Below are positions 40,984 to 48,860 of a DNA stretch of 53,623 nucleotides, one piece after another. Made by a program: the position numbers and the translations under genes. How positions within the stretch are numbered: the first letter of the stretch is position 1; every line of letters starts with the position of its first letter. The stretch is from NCBI RefSeq assembly GCF_014648875.1, contig NZ_BMRY01000019.1:1-53623 (forward strand), written 5' to 3'. This DNA is from Streptomyces parvus (GTDB taxonomy: Bacteria; Actinomycetota; Actinomycetes; Streptomycetales; Streptomycetaceae). The notes beneath the pieces were generated by a model that saw only the letters and a program-made list of their open reading frames with translations, was not told the DNA's origin and made no database searches.

Positions 40984-42053
40984 GCGGCTCGACCTTCCTG
41001 GAGAAGGGGAGGGAGACGTCGGCCGGCGGCGGCAAGGAGGCGCGGCGCAAGCGCAGCCGGCCCGTGCTCGCCCTCGGGCTGCTCGCCGCCCTCGCCGTGC
41101 TGTTCCTCACCACCGTCGCCAGTCTCGCCATCGGCTCGGGCGATGTGCCCTTCCGCGATGTCGTCGACGGGGTGCTCGACCCGGACGTCTCCGTCAAGGG
41201 CCAGCTCATCGTCCAGGAGGTCCGCATCCCGCGCACCGTCGCCGGGCTGCTCGCCGGTGCGGCGCTCGGCCTCGCGGGCACGGTGATGCAGGGCGTCGCC
41301 CGTAACCCCCTCGCCGACCCCCAGCTCCTCGGCGTCAACGCCGGAGCCTCCGTGGCCGTCGTCTGCTCGATCACCCTGCTCGGGTTCACCCACGCCACCC
41401 AGTTCATCTGGTTCGGCTTCCTCGGCGCGCTGCTCGCCGCCCTCCTCGTGTACGGGGTCGGCTCGCTCGGGCGGGAAGGCGCGACGCCGGTCAAGCTGGC
41501 GCTCGCCGGGGCCGCGACCGCCGCCGTTCTCTCCTCGGTCACCAGCGCGATCCTGCTCCAGGACCGGGGCAGCTACGACCAGTTCCGGTTCTGGCAGCTC
41601 GGTGCGCTGACCGCCCGCAGCTCCGAGGTGCTCTGGCAGGTCTCGCCGTTCATCCTGGTCGGCACCGTCCTCGCCCTGGCGCTCGGCCCGCAGCTCAACG
41701 CCCTCTCCCTCGGCGACGACCTGGCGCGTGGTCTCGGCCAGCGCGTCGGGGCGATCCGGATGGTCTCCGCCCTCGCCGTGGTGATCCTCTGCGGCGCGGC
41801 CACCGTCGTCGCCGGGCCCATCGGCTTCGTCGGGCTCGCCGTACCGCATGCCGCCCGCCTCATCACCGGGCCCGACTACCGCTGGGTGCTCCCGTACAGC
41901 ATGGTGCTCGCCCCGGTCATGCTGCTCGTCGCCGACATCGTCGGCCGGGTGATCGCCCGCCCCGGCGAGGTGCAGGTCGGCGTCATCACGGCCGCGATCG
42001 GCTGCATCCCCTTCATCTGGCTGGTCCGGCGCAGGAAGCTGGTGGAACTGTGA
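40980..42053 (+). CDS. Iron-siderophore ABC transporter permease (FecCD type)
   Basis: A 357-residue protein with ~10 hydrophobic segments, the first at residues 28-50 (PVLALGLLAALAVLFLTTVA). Typical FecCD motifs are RIPRTVAGLLAGAALGLAGTV with MQGVARNPLADPQLLGVNAGAS, the central FWQLGALTARSSE, and the C-terminal AGPIGFVGLAVPHAARLITGPD. The N-terminal ~27 residues are basic and cytoplasmic. GTG 40980 overlaps the small upstream frame, and the stop overlaps the second permease start (GTGA). It forms half of the channel for an iron chelate; the siderophore cannot be named from sequence. Confidence 0.93.
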   Translation: MSGSTFLEKGRETSAGGGKEARRKRSRPVLALGLLAALAVLFLTTVASLAIGSGDVPFRDVVDGVLDPDVSVKGQLIVQEVRIPRTVAGLLAGAALGLAGTVMQGVARNPLADPQLLGVNAGASVAVVCSITLLGFTHATQFIWFGFLGALLAALLVYGVGSLGREGATPVKLALAGAATAAVLSSVTSAILLQDRGSYDQFRFWQLGALTARSSEVLWQVSPFILVGTVLALALGPQLNALSLGDDLARGLGQRVGAIRMVSALAVVILCGAATVVAGPIGFVGLAVPHAARLITGPDYRWVLPYSMVLAPVMLLVADIVGRVIARPGEVQVGVITAAIGCIPFIWLVRRRKLVEL

Positions 42054-43135
42054 GCCGGGCACCCGTCGTCACCAAGAGCGCCACGCACGCGGACGACGAG
42101 CGCCTCGCCGACGCCGTTCGCCAGGTCTCCGCCGTACGCGGCCGGGGCCTGCGCCGCTCCGTCCTCGTCGGGGCCGGACTGCTGGCCGCCACCCTCGTCG
42201 TGTTCGGGCTCTCGCTCAGCTTCGGCGACATGGTGATGCCGATCGGCAAGGTCGTCGCCACCCTGTTCGGCGGCGGCGACGGCGGATCGCAGTTCGTCGT
42301 GCTGGAACTGCGGCTGCCCCGCGCCCTCCTCGCGATCCTCGTCGGCGTCGCGTTCGGACTCTCCGGAGCCGTCTTCCAGACCGTGCTGCGCAACCCCCTC
42401 GCCAGCCCCGACCTCATCGGCATCAGCTCCGGGGCCAGCGCGGTCGCCGTCACCGCCGCCCTGCTCTTCCAGGTCAGCGGACTCGCCCTGTCCGCGAGCG
42501 CCCTCACCGGCTCCCTGGTCGCCGGAGCCGCCATCTATCTGCTCGCCTGGCGACAGGGCATCGCCGGACAACGCCTCGTCCTCGTCGGCATCGGCGTCGG
42601 CATGGGGCTCTCCAGCATCGTCTGGTACGTGATGGCCCGCTCCGAGGTCACCGACGCGCAGGAGGCGTTCCGCTGGCTCGCGGGCAGCCTCAACGGCCGC
42701 TCCTGGAACCAGGTGTGGCCGCTTCTCATCGCCCTCGGCCTGCTCGTACCGCTGACCGTTCTCGCCGCCCACGCGCTGCGCCCCCTCCAGCTCGGGGACG
42801 ACGCGGCTGCCGGGCTCGGCGCGAAGGTCGAGAGCGGCCGGCTCGCGCTGCTGGCCTGCGCGACCGCGCTCGCCGGGGTCGCGACCGCTGCCGCCGGGCC
42901 CGTCGGGTTCGTGGCGTTCGTCGCCGCCCCGATCGCCCGCCGACTGGTGCCGGGCCGGGGCGCGGCGCTGCCACAGGCCGCCCTGACCGGGGCGCTGATC
43001 GTCCTGGTCGCGGACTTCGCGGCGCAGCACCTGCTCCCGGTGCAGCTGCCGGTGGGCGTGGTCACCAGCATCATCGGGGCCCCGTATCTGCTGCTGCTCC
43101 TGGCCCGCGCCAACCGTGTCGGCAGCGGGGGCTGA
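42050..43135 (+). CDS. Iron-siderophore ABC transporter permease, second subunit
   Basis: A 361-residue FecCD-type permease, start GTG 42050 inside the previous stop. Its motifs parallel the partner's: LRLPRALLAILVGVAFGLSG, VFQTVLRNPLASPDLIGISS, FRWLAGSLNGRSW and AAGPVGFVAFVAAPIARRLV. It is preceded by a ~35-residue polar N-terminal region. With the first permease it makes the FecC/FecD-like heterodimer. The ATPase gene begins 2 bases after its stop. Confidence 0.93.
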   Translation: MSRAPVVTKSATHADDERLADAVRQVSAVRGRGLRRSVLVGAGLLAATLVVFGLSLSFGDMVMPIGKVVATLFGGGDGGSQFVVLELRLPRALLAILVGVAFGLSGAVFQTVLRNPLASPDLIGISSGASAVAVTAALLFQVSGLALSASALTGSLVAGAAIYLLAWRQGIAGQRLVLVGIGVGMGLSSIVWYVMARSEVTDAQEAFRWLAGSLNGRSWNQVWPLLIALGLLVPLTVLAAHALRPLQLGDDAAAGLGAKVESGRLALLACATALAGVATAAAGPVGFVAFVAAPIARRLVPGRGAALPQAALTGALIVLVADFAAQHLLPVQLPVGVVTSIIGAPYLLLLLARANRVGSGG

Positions 43136-43136
43136 C

Positions 43137-44084
43137 ATGGAGAAGTCCCAGGACGAGAAGCCCCAGGACGAGAGGCTCCGGGACGAGAGGCTCCGGGACG
43201 AGAGGCCCCGGGACGAGAAGCCCCAGGACATGGCGATGTACCGAGAAGACGACGAAGAAAGGCGTGGCCCTGTCGTGGCCGAACACACTCTGGAAGCCCG
43301 GGACGTCCGGCTCGGCTACGGCGAACGCGAGATCGTCCCCGGCCTGAGCGTGGCCGTGCCGCCCGGGAAGATCACGGTCATCGTCGGCCCCAACGCCTGC
43401 GGCAAGTCGACCCTGTTGCGGGCGATGGCCCGGCTGCTGGCCCCCTCCGCGGGTGCGGTGCTCCTGGACGGCCGGTCCATCCAGGAGATGCCGACCAAGG
43501 AGGTCGCCTCCGTGCTCGGCATCCTGCCGCAGAGCCCCACCGCCCCGGAGGGCATCACCGTCTCCGACCTGGTCGGGCGCGGCCGCTACCCGCACCAGGG
43601 CTGGTTCCGCCGCTGGAGCGCCGAGGACGACCGGGCGGTCGCGCAGGCGCTGCTGTCGACCGATGTCCTGGAGCTCGCCGACCGGTCGGTGGACGAGCTG
43701 TCCGGCGGCCAGCGCCAGCGGGTGTGGATCGCGATGGCGCTCGCCCAGCGCACGGACATCCTGCTGCTCGACGAACCGACGACCTTCCTCGACGCCAGCC
43801 ACCAGCTCGACGTCCTCGACCTGCTCACCGACCTCAACCGCGAGCGGGGCGTCACCATGGTGGCCGTGCTGCACGACCTGAACCTGGCCTGCCGGTACGC
43901 CGACCACATGATCGCGATGAAGGCGGGGCGCATCGTCGCGGAGGGCCGGCCGGTCGACATCGTGACGGCGGAGCTGGTGGGCGAGGTCTTCGGGATGCGC
44001 TGCTCGGTGATCGAGGACCCGGCGTCGGCCACCCCGATGGTCGTGCCGCTGGGCCGCCACCACATCAAGGACCCGGCCGCCTGA
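43137..44084 (+). CDS. Iron-siderophore ABC transporter ATPase with repeat-rich N-terminus
   Basis: A 315-residue ATPase of the FecE/FhuC class from ATG 43137. Walker A is GPNACGKST, the signature is LSGGQRQRVWIAMALA, and Walker B is ILLLDEPTTFLD, with H-loop VLHDLNLACRY. The family core starts only at AEHTLEARDVRLGYGER, so the first ~46 residues are extra: five near-copies of a charged DE(K/R)(P/L)(Q/R) unit. ATG 43230 and GTG 43275 (after GAAAGG) are alternative starts that would leave the repeats untranslated. The family-normal length of ~265-270 residues favours GTG 43275; the upstream ATG is kept because coupling at 43137 fits the operon. Confidence 0.88.
   Translation: MEKSQDEKPQDERLRDERLRDERPRDEKPQDMAMYREDDEERRGPVVAEHTLEARDVRLGYGEREIVPGLSVAVPPGKITVIVGPNACGKSTLLRAMARLLAPSAGAVLLDGRSIQEMPTKEVASVLGILPQSPTAPEGITVSDLVGRGRYPHQGWFRRWSAEDDRAVAQALLSTDVLELADRSVDELSGGQRQRVWIAMALAQRTDILLLDEPTTFLDASHQLDVLDLLTDLNRERGVTMVAVLHDLNLACRYADHMIAMKAGRIVAEGRPVDIVTAELVGEVFGMRCSVIEDPASATPMVVPLGRHHIKDPAA
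43152..43226 (+). repeat. Five 15-bp tandem repeats at the ATPase 5' end
   Basis: Units of GACGAGAAGCCCCAG or GACGAGAGGCTCCGG type run from 43152 to 43226, preceded by a partial GAGAAGTCCCAG. Each unit is 15 bp, so the repeat stays in frame and encodes DEKPQ/DERLR-like pentapeptides. Such arrays can change copy number by slippage. Confidence 0.85.
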
Positions 44085-44185
44085 GCCTCGTACGTACGGG
44101 AGAGCAGGCACTCGGGCGTACGGGGCGGACACCCGGGCGTACAGGGGAGCGGAACACTCGGGTCAACCCGATGGCACCGTTGTCA

Positions 44186-44204
44186 TTAGGTGAGGCTAAC
44201 CTAA
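44186..44204. promoter_or_regulatory. Iron box (DmdR1/IdeR type) before the siderophore receptor
   Basis: TTAGGTGAGGCTAACCTAA matches the iron-box consensus TTAGGTTAGGCTAACCTAA at 18 of 19 positions. It ends 5 bases before the receptor start codon. Iron-loaded DmdR should repress here. The 101 bases before it repeat CACTCGGGCGTACGG-like blocks. Confidence 0.9.
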
Positions 44205-44209
44205 AGGGC

Positions 44210-45241
44210 ATGAACGCTTCCGCTCCCCGCGCCCGGCGCGCCCGCCGCACCCCCGTCCTGGTGGCCGGCGCCGTCGCCGCCCTGCTCGTCGGCCTCTCGG
44301 CCTGTGGCTCGTCGGACGACTCCGACAGCTCCGCGTCCTCCTCCGCCTCCGGCGGCGCGTCCGAAGGCGCCTTCCCCGCCAAGGTGGCGACGAAGTTCGG
44401 CGAGGTCACCGTCGACAAGCAGCCCCAGCGCATCGTCGCGCTCGGCTGGGGCGACGCCGAGACCGTGCTCGCGCTCGGCGGCCAGCCGGTCGGGGCCAGC
44501 GACTGGCTGCCGTTCGGAGGCGAGGGCGTCGGCCCGTGGGCCAAGGGCATGTACGACAAGAAGCCCGAGCTCATCGGCACGCTGGAGCCGGAGTTCGAGA
44601 AGATCGCCTCCCTCCAGCCCGATCTGATCCTGGACACCAAGTCCAGCGGCGACCAGACCCGCTACGACACCCTGAAGAAGATCGCCCCGACCGTGGGCGT
44701 GCCGAAGGGCGGCGACCAGTACAAGATCTCGTGGGAGCAGCAGACCACGATGATCGCCGCCGCCATGGGCGTACCGGAGAAGGGCGAGGAGCTGATCGCG
44801 GAGACGGAGAAGAAGTTCGAGGCCGCCGCGAAGGCCCACCCCGAGTTCAAGGACAAGACCATCACGGTCGGCTCGCGGACGTCCGAGGGCTTCGGCGTCT
44901 ACGTCGGTGGCACCGGGCGCATCGACTTCGTCGAGCGGCTCGGCTTCAAGAACAACCCGAAGGCCGAGGCCCAGGCCGGCGAGGGCTTCTCCGTGTCCGT
45001 CTCCAAGGAGAACCTGGACCTGCTCGACGCGGATCTGACGGTCATGACCCCGATCAGCATCCCGGCCACGGACATCAGCGACGACCCGCTGTACAAGGCC
45101 GTCCCGTCGGTGAAGGCGGGCAACGCCATCGTCTTCGACGACAAGGGCATCTCGCAGGCGTTCGCGACGGACTCGATCCTGTCCGTCTCGTACGCGCTGG
45201 AGAAGGTCGTCCCGCTCTTCGCGGAGAAGGTCGCGAAGTAG
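44210..45241 (+). CDS. Iron-siderophore ABC transporter substrate-binding lipoprotein
   Basis: A 343-residue exported receptor of the FecB/BtuF-like family (type III binding protein). The lipobox is LSAC, so Cys32 is the likely anchor. A Ser/Asp/Gly-rich linker leads to the binding domain: FGEVTVDKQPQRIVALGWGD, ETVLALGGQPVGASDWLP, EKIASLQPDLILDTKSS. Residues that would bind the chelate are not identifiable by eye. A near-perfect iron box overlaps its 5' end, giving it a promoter separate from the permease-ATPase operon. The siderophore is unknown; no biosynthetic genes are present in this window. Confidence 0.93.
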   Translation: MNASAPRARRARRTPVLVAGAVAALLVGLSACGSSDDSDSSASSSASGGASEGAFPAKVATKFGEVTVDKQPQRIVALGWGDAETVLALGGQPVGASDWLPFGGEGVGPWAKGMYDKKPELIGTLEPEFEKIASLQPDLILDTKSSGDQTRYDTLKKIAPTVGVPKGGDQYKISWEQQTTMIAAAMGVPEKGEELIAETEKKFEAAAKAHPEFKDKTITVGSRTSEGFGVYVGGTGRIDFVERLGFKNNPKAEAQAGEGFSVSVSKENLDLLDADLTVMTPISIPATDISDDPLYKAVPSVKAGNAIVFDDKGISQAFATDSILSVSYALEKVVPLFAEKVAK

Positions 45242-45256
45242 TCGGCAGCCCGTACA

Positions 45257-45310
45257 CACACGCGCAGCGCCCCGTCCCCGGAGATCCGGGTGCGGGGCGC
45301 TGCGCGTGTG
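45257..45310. terminator. Long bidirectional terminator
   Basis: A perfect 17-bp stem, CACACGCGCAGCGCCCC (45257-45273) with GGGGCGCTGCGCGTGTG (45294-45310), and a 20-base loop that can itself pair CCCCGG/CCGGGT-like. It lies between the siderophore receptor and the convergent YceI gene. Confidence 0.92.
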
Positions 45311-45321
45311 CGGGGAGGGGG

Positions 45322-45945
45322 TCAGGCTGCCGGGGCGGCCTTGATCGCCGAGATGTCGAAGGTCAGCTTCACCTTGTCGCTGACCATCACGCCACCGGTC
45401 TCCAGTGCCGCGTTCCAGGTCAGGCCCCAGTCGGAGCGCAGGATGTCGGTGCTGCCCTCGAAGCCGACGCGCTCGTTGCCGTAGACGTCGGTGGCGGAGC
45501 CGTTGAACTCCAGGTCGATGGAGAGCGGGCGCGTGACGTCCTTGATGGTGAGGTCGCCGGTGATCCGGTACGCCTCGCCGCCCAGCTGCTCGGCCTTGGT
45601 CGAGCGGAACGTCATGAGCGGGAACTTCTCGGCGTCGAAGAAGTCGCCGCTGACCAGGTGGCCGTCGCGGTCGGCGATGCCGGTGTCGATGCTGGCGATC
45701 TTCACGTCGATGGAGGCGGAGGAGTTCGCCGGGTCCGTGCCGTCCAGCACCAGGGTGCCCTCGTGCTCGCCGAAGGAGCCGCGCACGTTGGTGACCATCG
45801 CGTGGCGCACTGTGAAGCCGATGCTGCTGTGCGCCGGGTCCAGGGTGTACGTGCCGGTCAGGGCGGCGAGCGCCGGGTCCACCGCGGGGGCCTCGGCGAC
45901 GGCGGTCGGGGCGGTGGCGGTCGACTTGCGGTTGAACAGAGCCAT
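45322..45945 (-). CDS. YceI-family lipocalin-like protein
   Basis: A 207-residue protein with the YceI beta-barrel pattern: GTYTLDPAHSSIGFTVRHAM, VRGSFGEHEGTLVL, DTGIADRDGHLVSGDFFDAE, and DLTIKDVTRPLSIDLEFNG. The family binds isoprenoid-type lipids (e.g. polyprenyl chains) in a hydrophobic pocket. No signal peptide is visible: the N-terminal ~28 residues are Ala/Thr/Pro-rich, so it is probably cytoplasmic. AGGAGGAGCC lies just upstream of ATG 45945 on the minus strand, followed further up by a palindromic operator region, so a MarR-like regulator elsewhere may control it. Confidence 0.92.
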   Translation of the reverse strand: MALFNRKSTATAPTAVAEAPAVDPALAALTGTYTLDPAHSSIGFTVRHAMVTNVRGSFGEHEGTLVLDGTDPANSSASIDVKIASIDTGIADRDGHLVSGDFFDAEKFPLMTFRSTKAEQLGGEAYRITGDLTIKDVTRPLSIDLEFNGSATDVYGNERVGFEGSTDILRSDWGLTWNAALETGGVMVSDKVKLTFDISAIKAAPAA

Positions 45946-45974
45946 GGCTCCTCCTCGGGGGACGTGGTGTATGG

Positions 45975-46029
45975 AGGTTGTTTAACCTTCAACGAGATTG
46001 ACTGTAACTCCATCTTGTTCAAAGTTCAA
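45975..46029. promoter_or_regulatory. Candidate operator region of the YceI gene
   Basis: AGGTTGTTTAACCT (45975-45988) is an inverted repeat with 5-bp arms, followed by TCAAC. GTTCAA occurs twice in tandem (46017-46022, 46024-46029), which reads TTGAACTTTGAAC on the gene's strand. This A/T-rich 55-bp stretch in an otherwise GC-rich region looks like overlapping MarR-type sites; the cognate regulator is not in the window. Confidence 0.5.
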
Positions 46030-46193
46030 CCTTTCGGCCTGTGCGGGTGTGGCGCGGGTGGGTGCGGGGGTGCCCAGGGGTGCCTCCGCCCTCTGGCGAC
46101 GCGCGTAGAACTCGGGCACTATCTCTCTGCCCCCGGTGCGCACACCCGTGTCCGTGCGCCCGCTGATTTGTCATGAGCAGGAGGAATCCCCCC

Positions 46194-46718
46194 ATGGTGA
46201 CCCGTCCACGACTCCGCTCCGCCCTCACCGCCCTCGCCCTCGTCCTCGGCGCGCTCTTCGTGCCCGGGATCGGCGCTCTCGGCAGCGGCGCCACCGAGGC
46301 GCACGCCGTGACCAAGCTGACCCACGCGCAGGCGACCTCCCGGTTCAGCTCGTCCGGGATCACCTGGTCGTCCTCCGGTGGCTGCTCCAACCGGAACAAC
46401 CCCACCTGCACGTCGTTCGACCAGCTCAACCTGACCAGCGCCCAGGGCGCGCAGACCCTCAAGAGCGCCACCGGCTGCGCGCTCAGGATCACCGGCGGCA
46501 CGGAGACCGGGCACGCCGGCGGCACGTACTCCCACTGGAACGGCTACAAACTCGACTTCGCCAAGAGCACCTGCGTGAACAACTACGTCACCGGCACCTT
46601 CACCTACATCGGCACCCGCGGTGACGGCGCCCGCCAGTACCAGTCCGGTTCCGGCAACATCTACGCGGACGAGGGCAACCACTGGGACGTCACGTACTAC
46701 AACTGCGGCGGCTGCTGA
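46194..46718 (+). CDS. Secreted peptidase-M15-like protein
   Basis: A 174-residue exported protein. The signal peptide ends near ATEAHAVTK. The mature domain begins LTHAQATSRFSSSGITWSSS and contains TGGTETGHAGGTYSHWNGYK followed by LDF. This spacing of His and Asp (H-x6-D-like, with SHWNGYKLD) resembles zinc-dependent peptidase M15 / DD-carboxypeptidase-related proteins. Four cysteines (two in CSNRNNPTC, others in GCALR and STCVNN) suggest disulfides. ATG 46194 follows AGGAGGA; an in-frame ATG at 46173 has no ribosome site. A wall-hydrolysing or wall-binding role is probable but not certain. Confidence 0.78.
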   Translation: MVTRPRLRSALTALALVLGALFVPGIGALGSGATEAHAVTKLTHAQATSRFSSSGITWSSSGGCSNRNNPTCTSFDQLNLTSAQGAQTLKSATGCALRITGGTETGHAGGTYSHWNGYKLDFAKSTCVNNYVTGTFTYIGTRGDGARQYQSGSGNIYADEGNHWDVTYYNCGGC

Positions 46719-46733
46719 GAGCCGGACGCCGAG

Positions 46734-46762
46734 GGGGCCGTCGCGCGCAGGGGCGGCCCCCG
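46734..46762. terminator. Terminator between convergent secreted-protein genes
   Basis: An 8-bp stem, GGGGGCCG (46734-46741) with CGGCCCCC (46755-46762), and a 13-base loop. It lies between two convergent genes and can serve both. Confidence 0.7.
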
Positions 46763-46773
46763 CTCCTCAGGGT

Positions 46774-47463
46774 CTACGGGATCGGCTCGGCGTCCGGGCC
46801 CTCCTGCTCCAGCAGGTCCCGGGCGAAGTCCTCCCACTGCGCGTACCGGTCCGGATACGCCGACCGCTGGACCGCCTGGCATACATCGCCCGGCTCCATC
46901 GACTCCCAGTCGTCGATCTGGAGCAGCCCCGGATTGGCGCTGGGCGAGGGCAGTCCGTAGAAGGACTTGGACGCGGTCGGTACGTGCGTGATCTGCGCGG
47001 GCGTGCCCCAGCCCATGCTGGGGCGCTGCTGGAAGACGCCGAGCGAGTCATGGTCGACCGGCGACGTGTAGTTGACGAACTTCGACTCCTGCATCGCCGT
47101 CATCAGGGCGATGACCTGGGCCTTCTCGGAGAGCTCCGCCCCCTTGCCGACGCCGATGACCGTCCTGGCGTGGGCGAGCTGCTTAGGGCCGAGGTCCGAC
47201 GGGGCGGCGAAGTACGTCCGCAGCTCGCTGTCCGGGGCGGTCTTGAGCAGGTGCGCGGTGGTGATGTCCACCCGGCCGGTCGGGGGCAGGCCGTAGCTCT
47301 GCTGGAACGCGCGCAGACCGTGTGCGCCGGAGGCCTGCGGGGCGGGTGACGGCGGCGGGGCCGGGTCCGCGTGCGCCGGGGCCGCGGCGGTCAGCAGGAG
47401 TCCGGCGGCGACGGCCGTGAGCAGCCGGAGGGGGAGTCGGCCGGGGAGTCGGTTCATTCGCAT
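46774..47463 (-). CDS. Secreted lysozyme-like protein with peptidoglycan-binding segment
   Basis: A 229-residue exported protein. The signal peptide ends near AAPAHADPAP. Residues ~48-70 (LRAFQQSYGLPPTGRVDITT) are a short peptidoglycan-binding-type repeat. The C-terminal half (VIALMTAMQESKFVNYTSPV, DHDSLGVFQQRPSMGWGTPA) is the lysozyme/transglycosylase-like module found in streptomycete wall proteins, with Glu in MQES as the likely acid. It probably acts on peptidoglycan outside the cell. MRMN and MN starts are both possible; no ribosome site is decisive. Confidence 0.85.
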   Translation of the reverse strand: MRMNRLPGRLPLRLLTAVAAGLLLTAAAPAHADPAPPPSPAPQASGAHGLRAFQQSYGLPPTGRVDITTAHLLKTAPDSELRTYFAAPSDLGPKQLAHARTVIGVGKGAELSEKAQVIALMTAMQESKFVNYTSPVDHDSLGVFQQRPSMGWGTPAQITHVPTASKSFYGLPSPSANPGLLQIDDWESMEPGDVCQAVQRSAYPDRYAQWEDFARDLLEQEGPDAEPIP

Positions 47464-47566
47464 ACGGCACCGTCCCGGGGTGGTGGGACGAAGTCAAGAA
47501 CACCGCACATCGTGTCAATTGATGAGGTATCGGTTCTCTGCTCGCGACCGGCCCGAGGGCGGACAT

Positions 47567-47615
47567 GCGTGTGCCCCCGCCGGACGGGCGAATTCCAGGG
47601 GGCGGGGGCACACGC
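47567..47615 (-). terminator. Terminator after the GH64 gene
   Basis: A perfect 15-bp stem, GCGTGTGCCCCCGCC (47567-47581) with GGCGGGGGCACACGC (47601-47615), and a 19-base loop. It lies downstream of the minus-strand GH64 gene and upstream of the lysozyme-like gene. Confidence 0.9.
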
Positions 47616-47633
47616 AGACCTGCCGGGCAGGCG

Positions 47634-48860
47634 TCAGGAGCCCACGCTCACCGTGAAGCGGCGCGGGTTCCCGTCGTGCGCCGCGCCCGAGACGTCCGGC
47701 TCACCGTCCGGGCGTACGTCGTCGTACGGGAACGCGTAACCGATCGGGCTGTTCGCGTGGACCACCCGGGACCAGTGGTTGGTGACCGCGGTCCTGTAGT
47801 AGTCCCCCGTGGACGTGCCGTTCGGCTGGCTCGGGTGGCTCAGCATGATCGAGCGGTTGAACCCCGCGGCCAGCCGGGCCAGGATCGCCTTCTTGTCGTC
47901 GGAGTCGTCCGGGTTGTTGGTGAACGGCCCGTGGTTGCAGGTGAAGATGTCCTTCGTCTGCGGCTTGGTGAAGGTGTGGCCGCCCTCGAAGGTGAGGACG
48001 TCGCCGCTCACCCGGCCCGCGAGCGTGCCCCGGCCGCCCTGGAGGTCGATGCGCAGGTCCTCGGAGCGGTACTTCTCCCAGACCTCGTCGATCTGCGCCT
48101 CGAACAGGCCCCGGAACGGCATCTCGTCCGGCCGGTCGAAGTACGGGGCCATGATGTTCTGCGGCGAGACGACCCGCAGCACCTTGCCGTCGTCGCCCCG
48201 CGTGATCAGCTTGTCCCAGGGCTGACCGTCGGCGGCCGCCTGGGCGGCGAGATCCTCCGCGATCCGCTCCACCGCGCCCTCCGGGTGCGGGGCCACGACA
48301 TGGGTGGCGTCCCCCTCCAGCGTGATGCCGATCGGCAGCGCGGTGATCAGGTCCACGTAGCTGATGTTGGAGTACAGCTGCTCGGTGTTGAAGGTGAACT
48401 CGGCGAACGCCCAGGTCCGCCCGTAGTTCGGGTCCGTCGGCGTCGCGAAGGCCGGCTCCACCAGGGACGGGCCCGGGTTGAGGAAGAAGTCCAGCTTGTC
48501 GTCGCGGACGAAGTAGACCCGCGCCCCGTACATCTGCGGCAGGGTCAGCACGACCGGCCCCGCGCCCGCGCCCTTGAGCGGGATGGCGCAGTCGACGGGC
48601 AGCGGGGTCTGCGGCGCGCCGGGGGAGTCGGGGCGGTAGACGCCGCCGTCCGGCTTCAGCAGCACCCAGCGGTCGGTGCCCAGCTCATGGCCGGTCACAT
48701 ACGCGTGCACCGTGCCCGGCAACGACTTGTTCTCCAGGGCGATTTCGCAGGTCGCGGGGGCCGCCGACGCGCGGGGGCTCAGCGCGGTGCCCCAGGCGGG
48801 GTACGTGAGCGCCGCGGCCGAGGCGGCGGCGCCGGTCAGGAACATTCGGCGTGAAATCAC
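47634..48860 (-). CDS. GH64 beta-1,3-glucanase, Tat-exported
   Basis: A 408-residue secreted enzyme. The N-terminus SRRMFLTGAAASAAALTYPA carries the twin-arginine motif RRxFL, so export is by the Tat pathway. The mature protein has the GH64 beta-barrel order: CEIALENKSLPGTVHAYVTG, GARVYFVRDDKLDFFLNPG, the AFAEFTFNTEQLYSNISYVD block with candidate acid Glu, and GGHTFTKPQTKDIFTCNHGP. GH64 enzymes release laminaripentaose from beta-1,3-glucan (for example fungal walls). A wide 374-bp gap separates it from the divergent GH101 gene, with a shared palindrome. Confidence 0.88.
   Translation of the reverse strand: MISRRMFLTGAAASAAALTYPAWGTALSPRASAAPATCEIALENKSLPGTVHAYVTGHELGTDRWVLLKPDGGVYRPDSPGAPQTPLPVDCAIPLKGAGAGPVVLTLPQMYGARVYFVRDDKLDFFLNPGPSLVEPAFATPTDPNYGRTWAFAEFTFNTEQLYSNISYVDLITALPIGITLEGDATHVVAPHPEGAVERIAEDLAAQAAADGQPWDKLITRGDDGKVLRVVSPQNIMAPYFDRPDEMPFRGLFEAQIDEVWEKYRSEDLRIDLQGGRGTLAGRVSGDVLTFEGGHTFTKPQTKDIFTCNHGPFTNNPDDSDDKKAILARLAAGFNRSIMLSHPSQPNGTSTGDYYRTAVTNHWSRVVHANSPIGYAFPYDDVRPDGEPDVSGAAHDGNPRRFTVSVGS

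Noticed and set aside
46173..46193. Earlier ATG for the M15-like secreted protein
   Set aside because: It overlaps the AGGAGGA ribosome site of the better start at 46194 and would put seven polar residues before the signal peptide.
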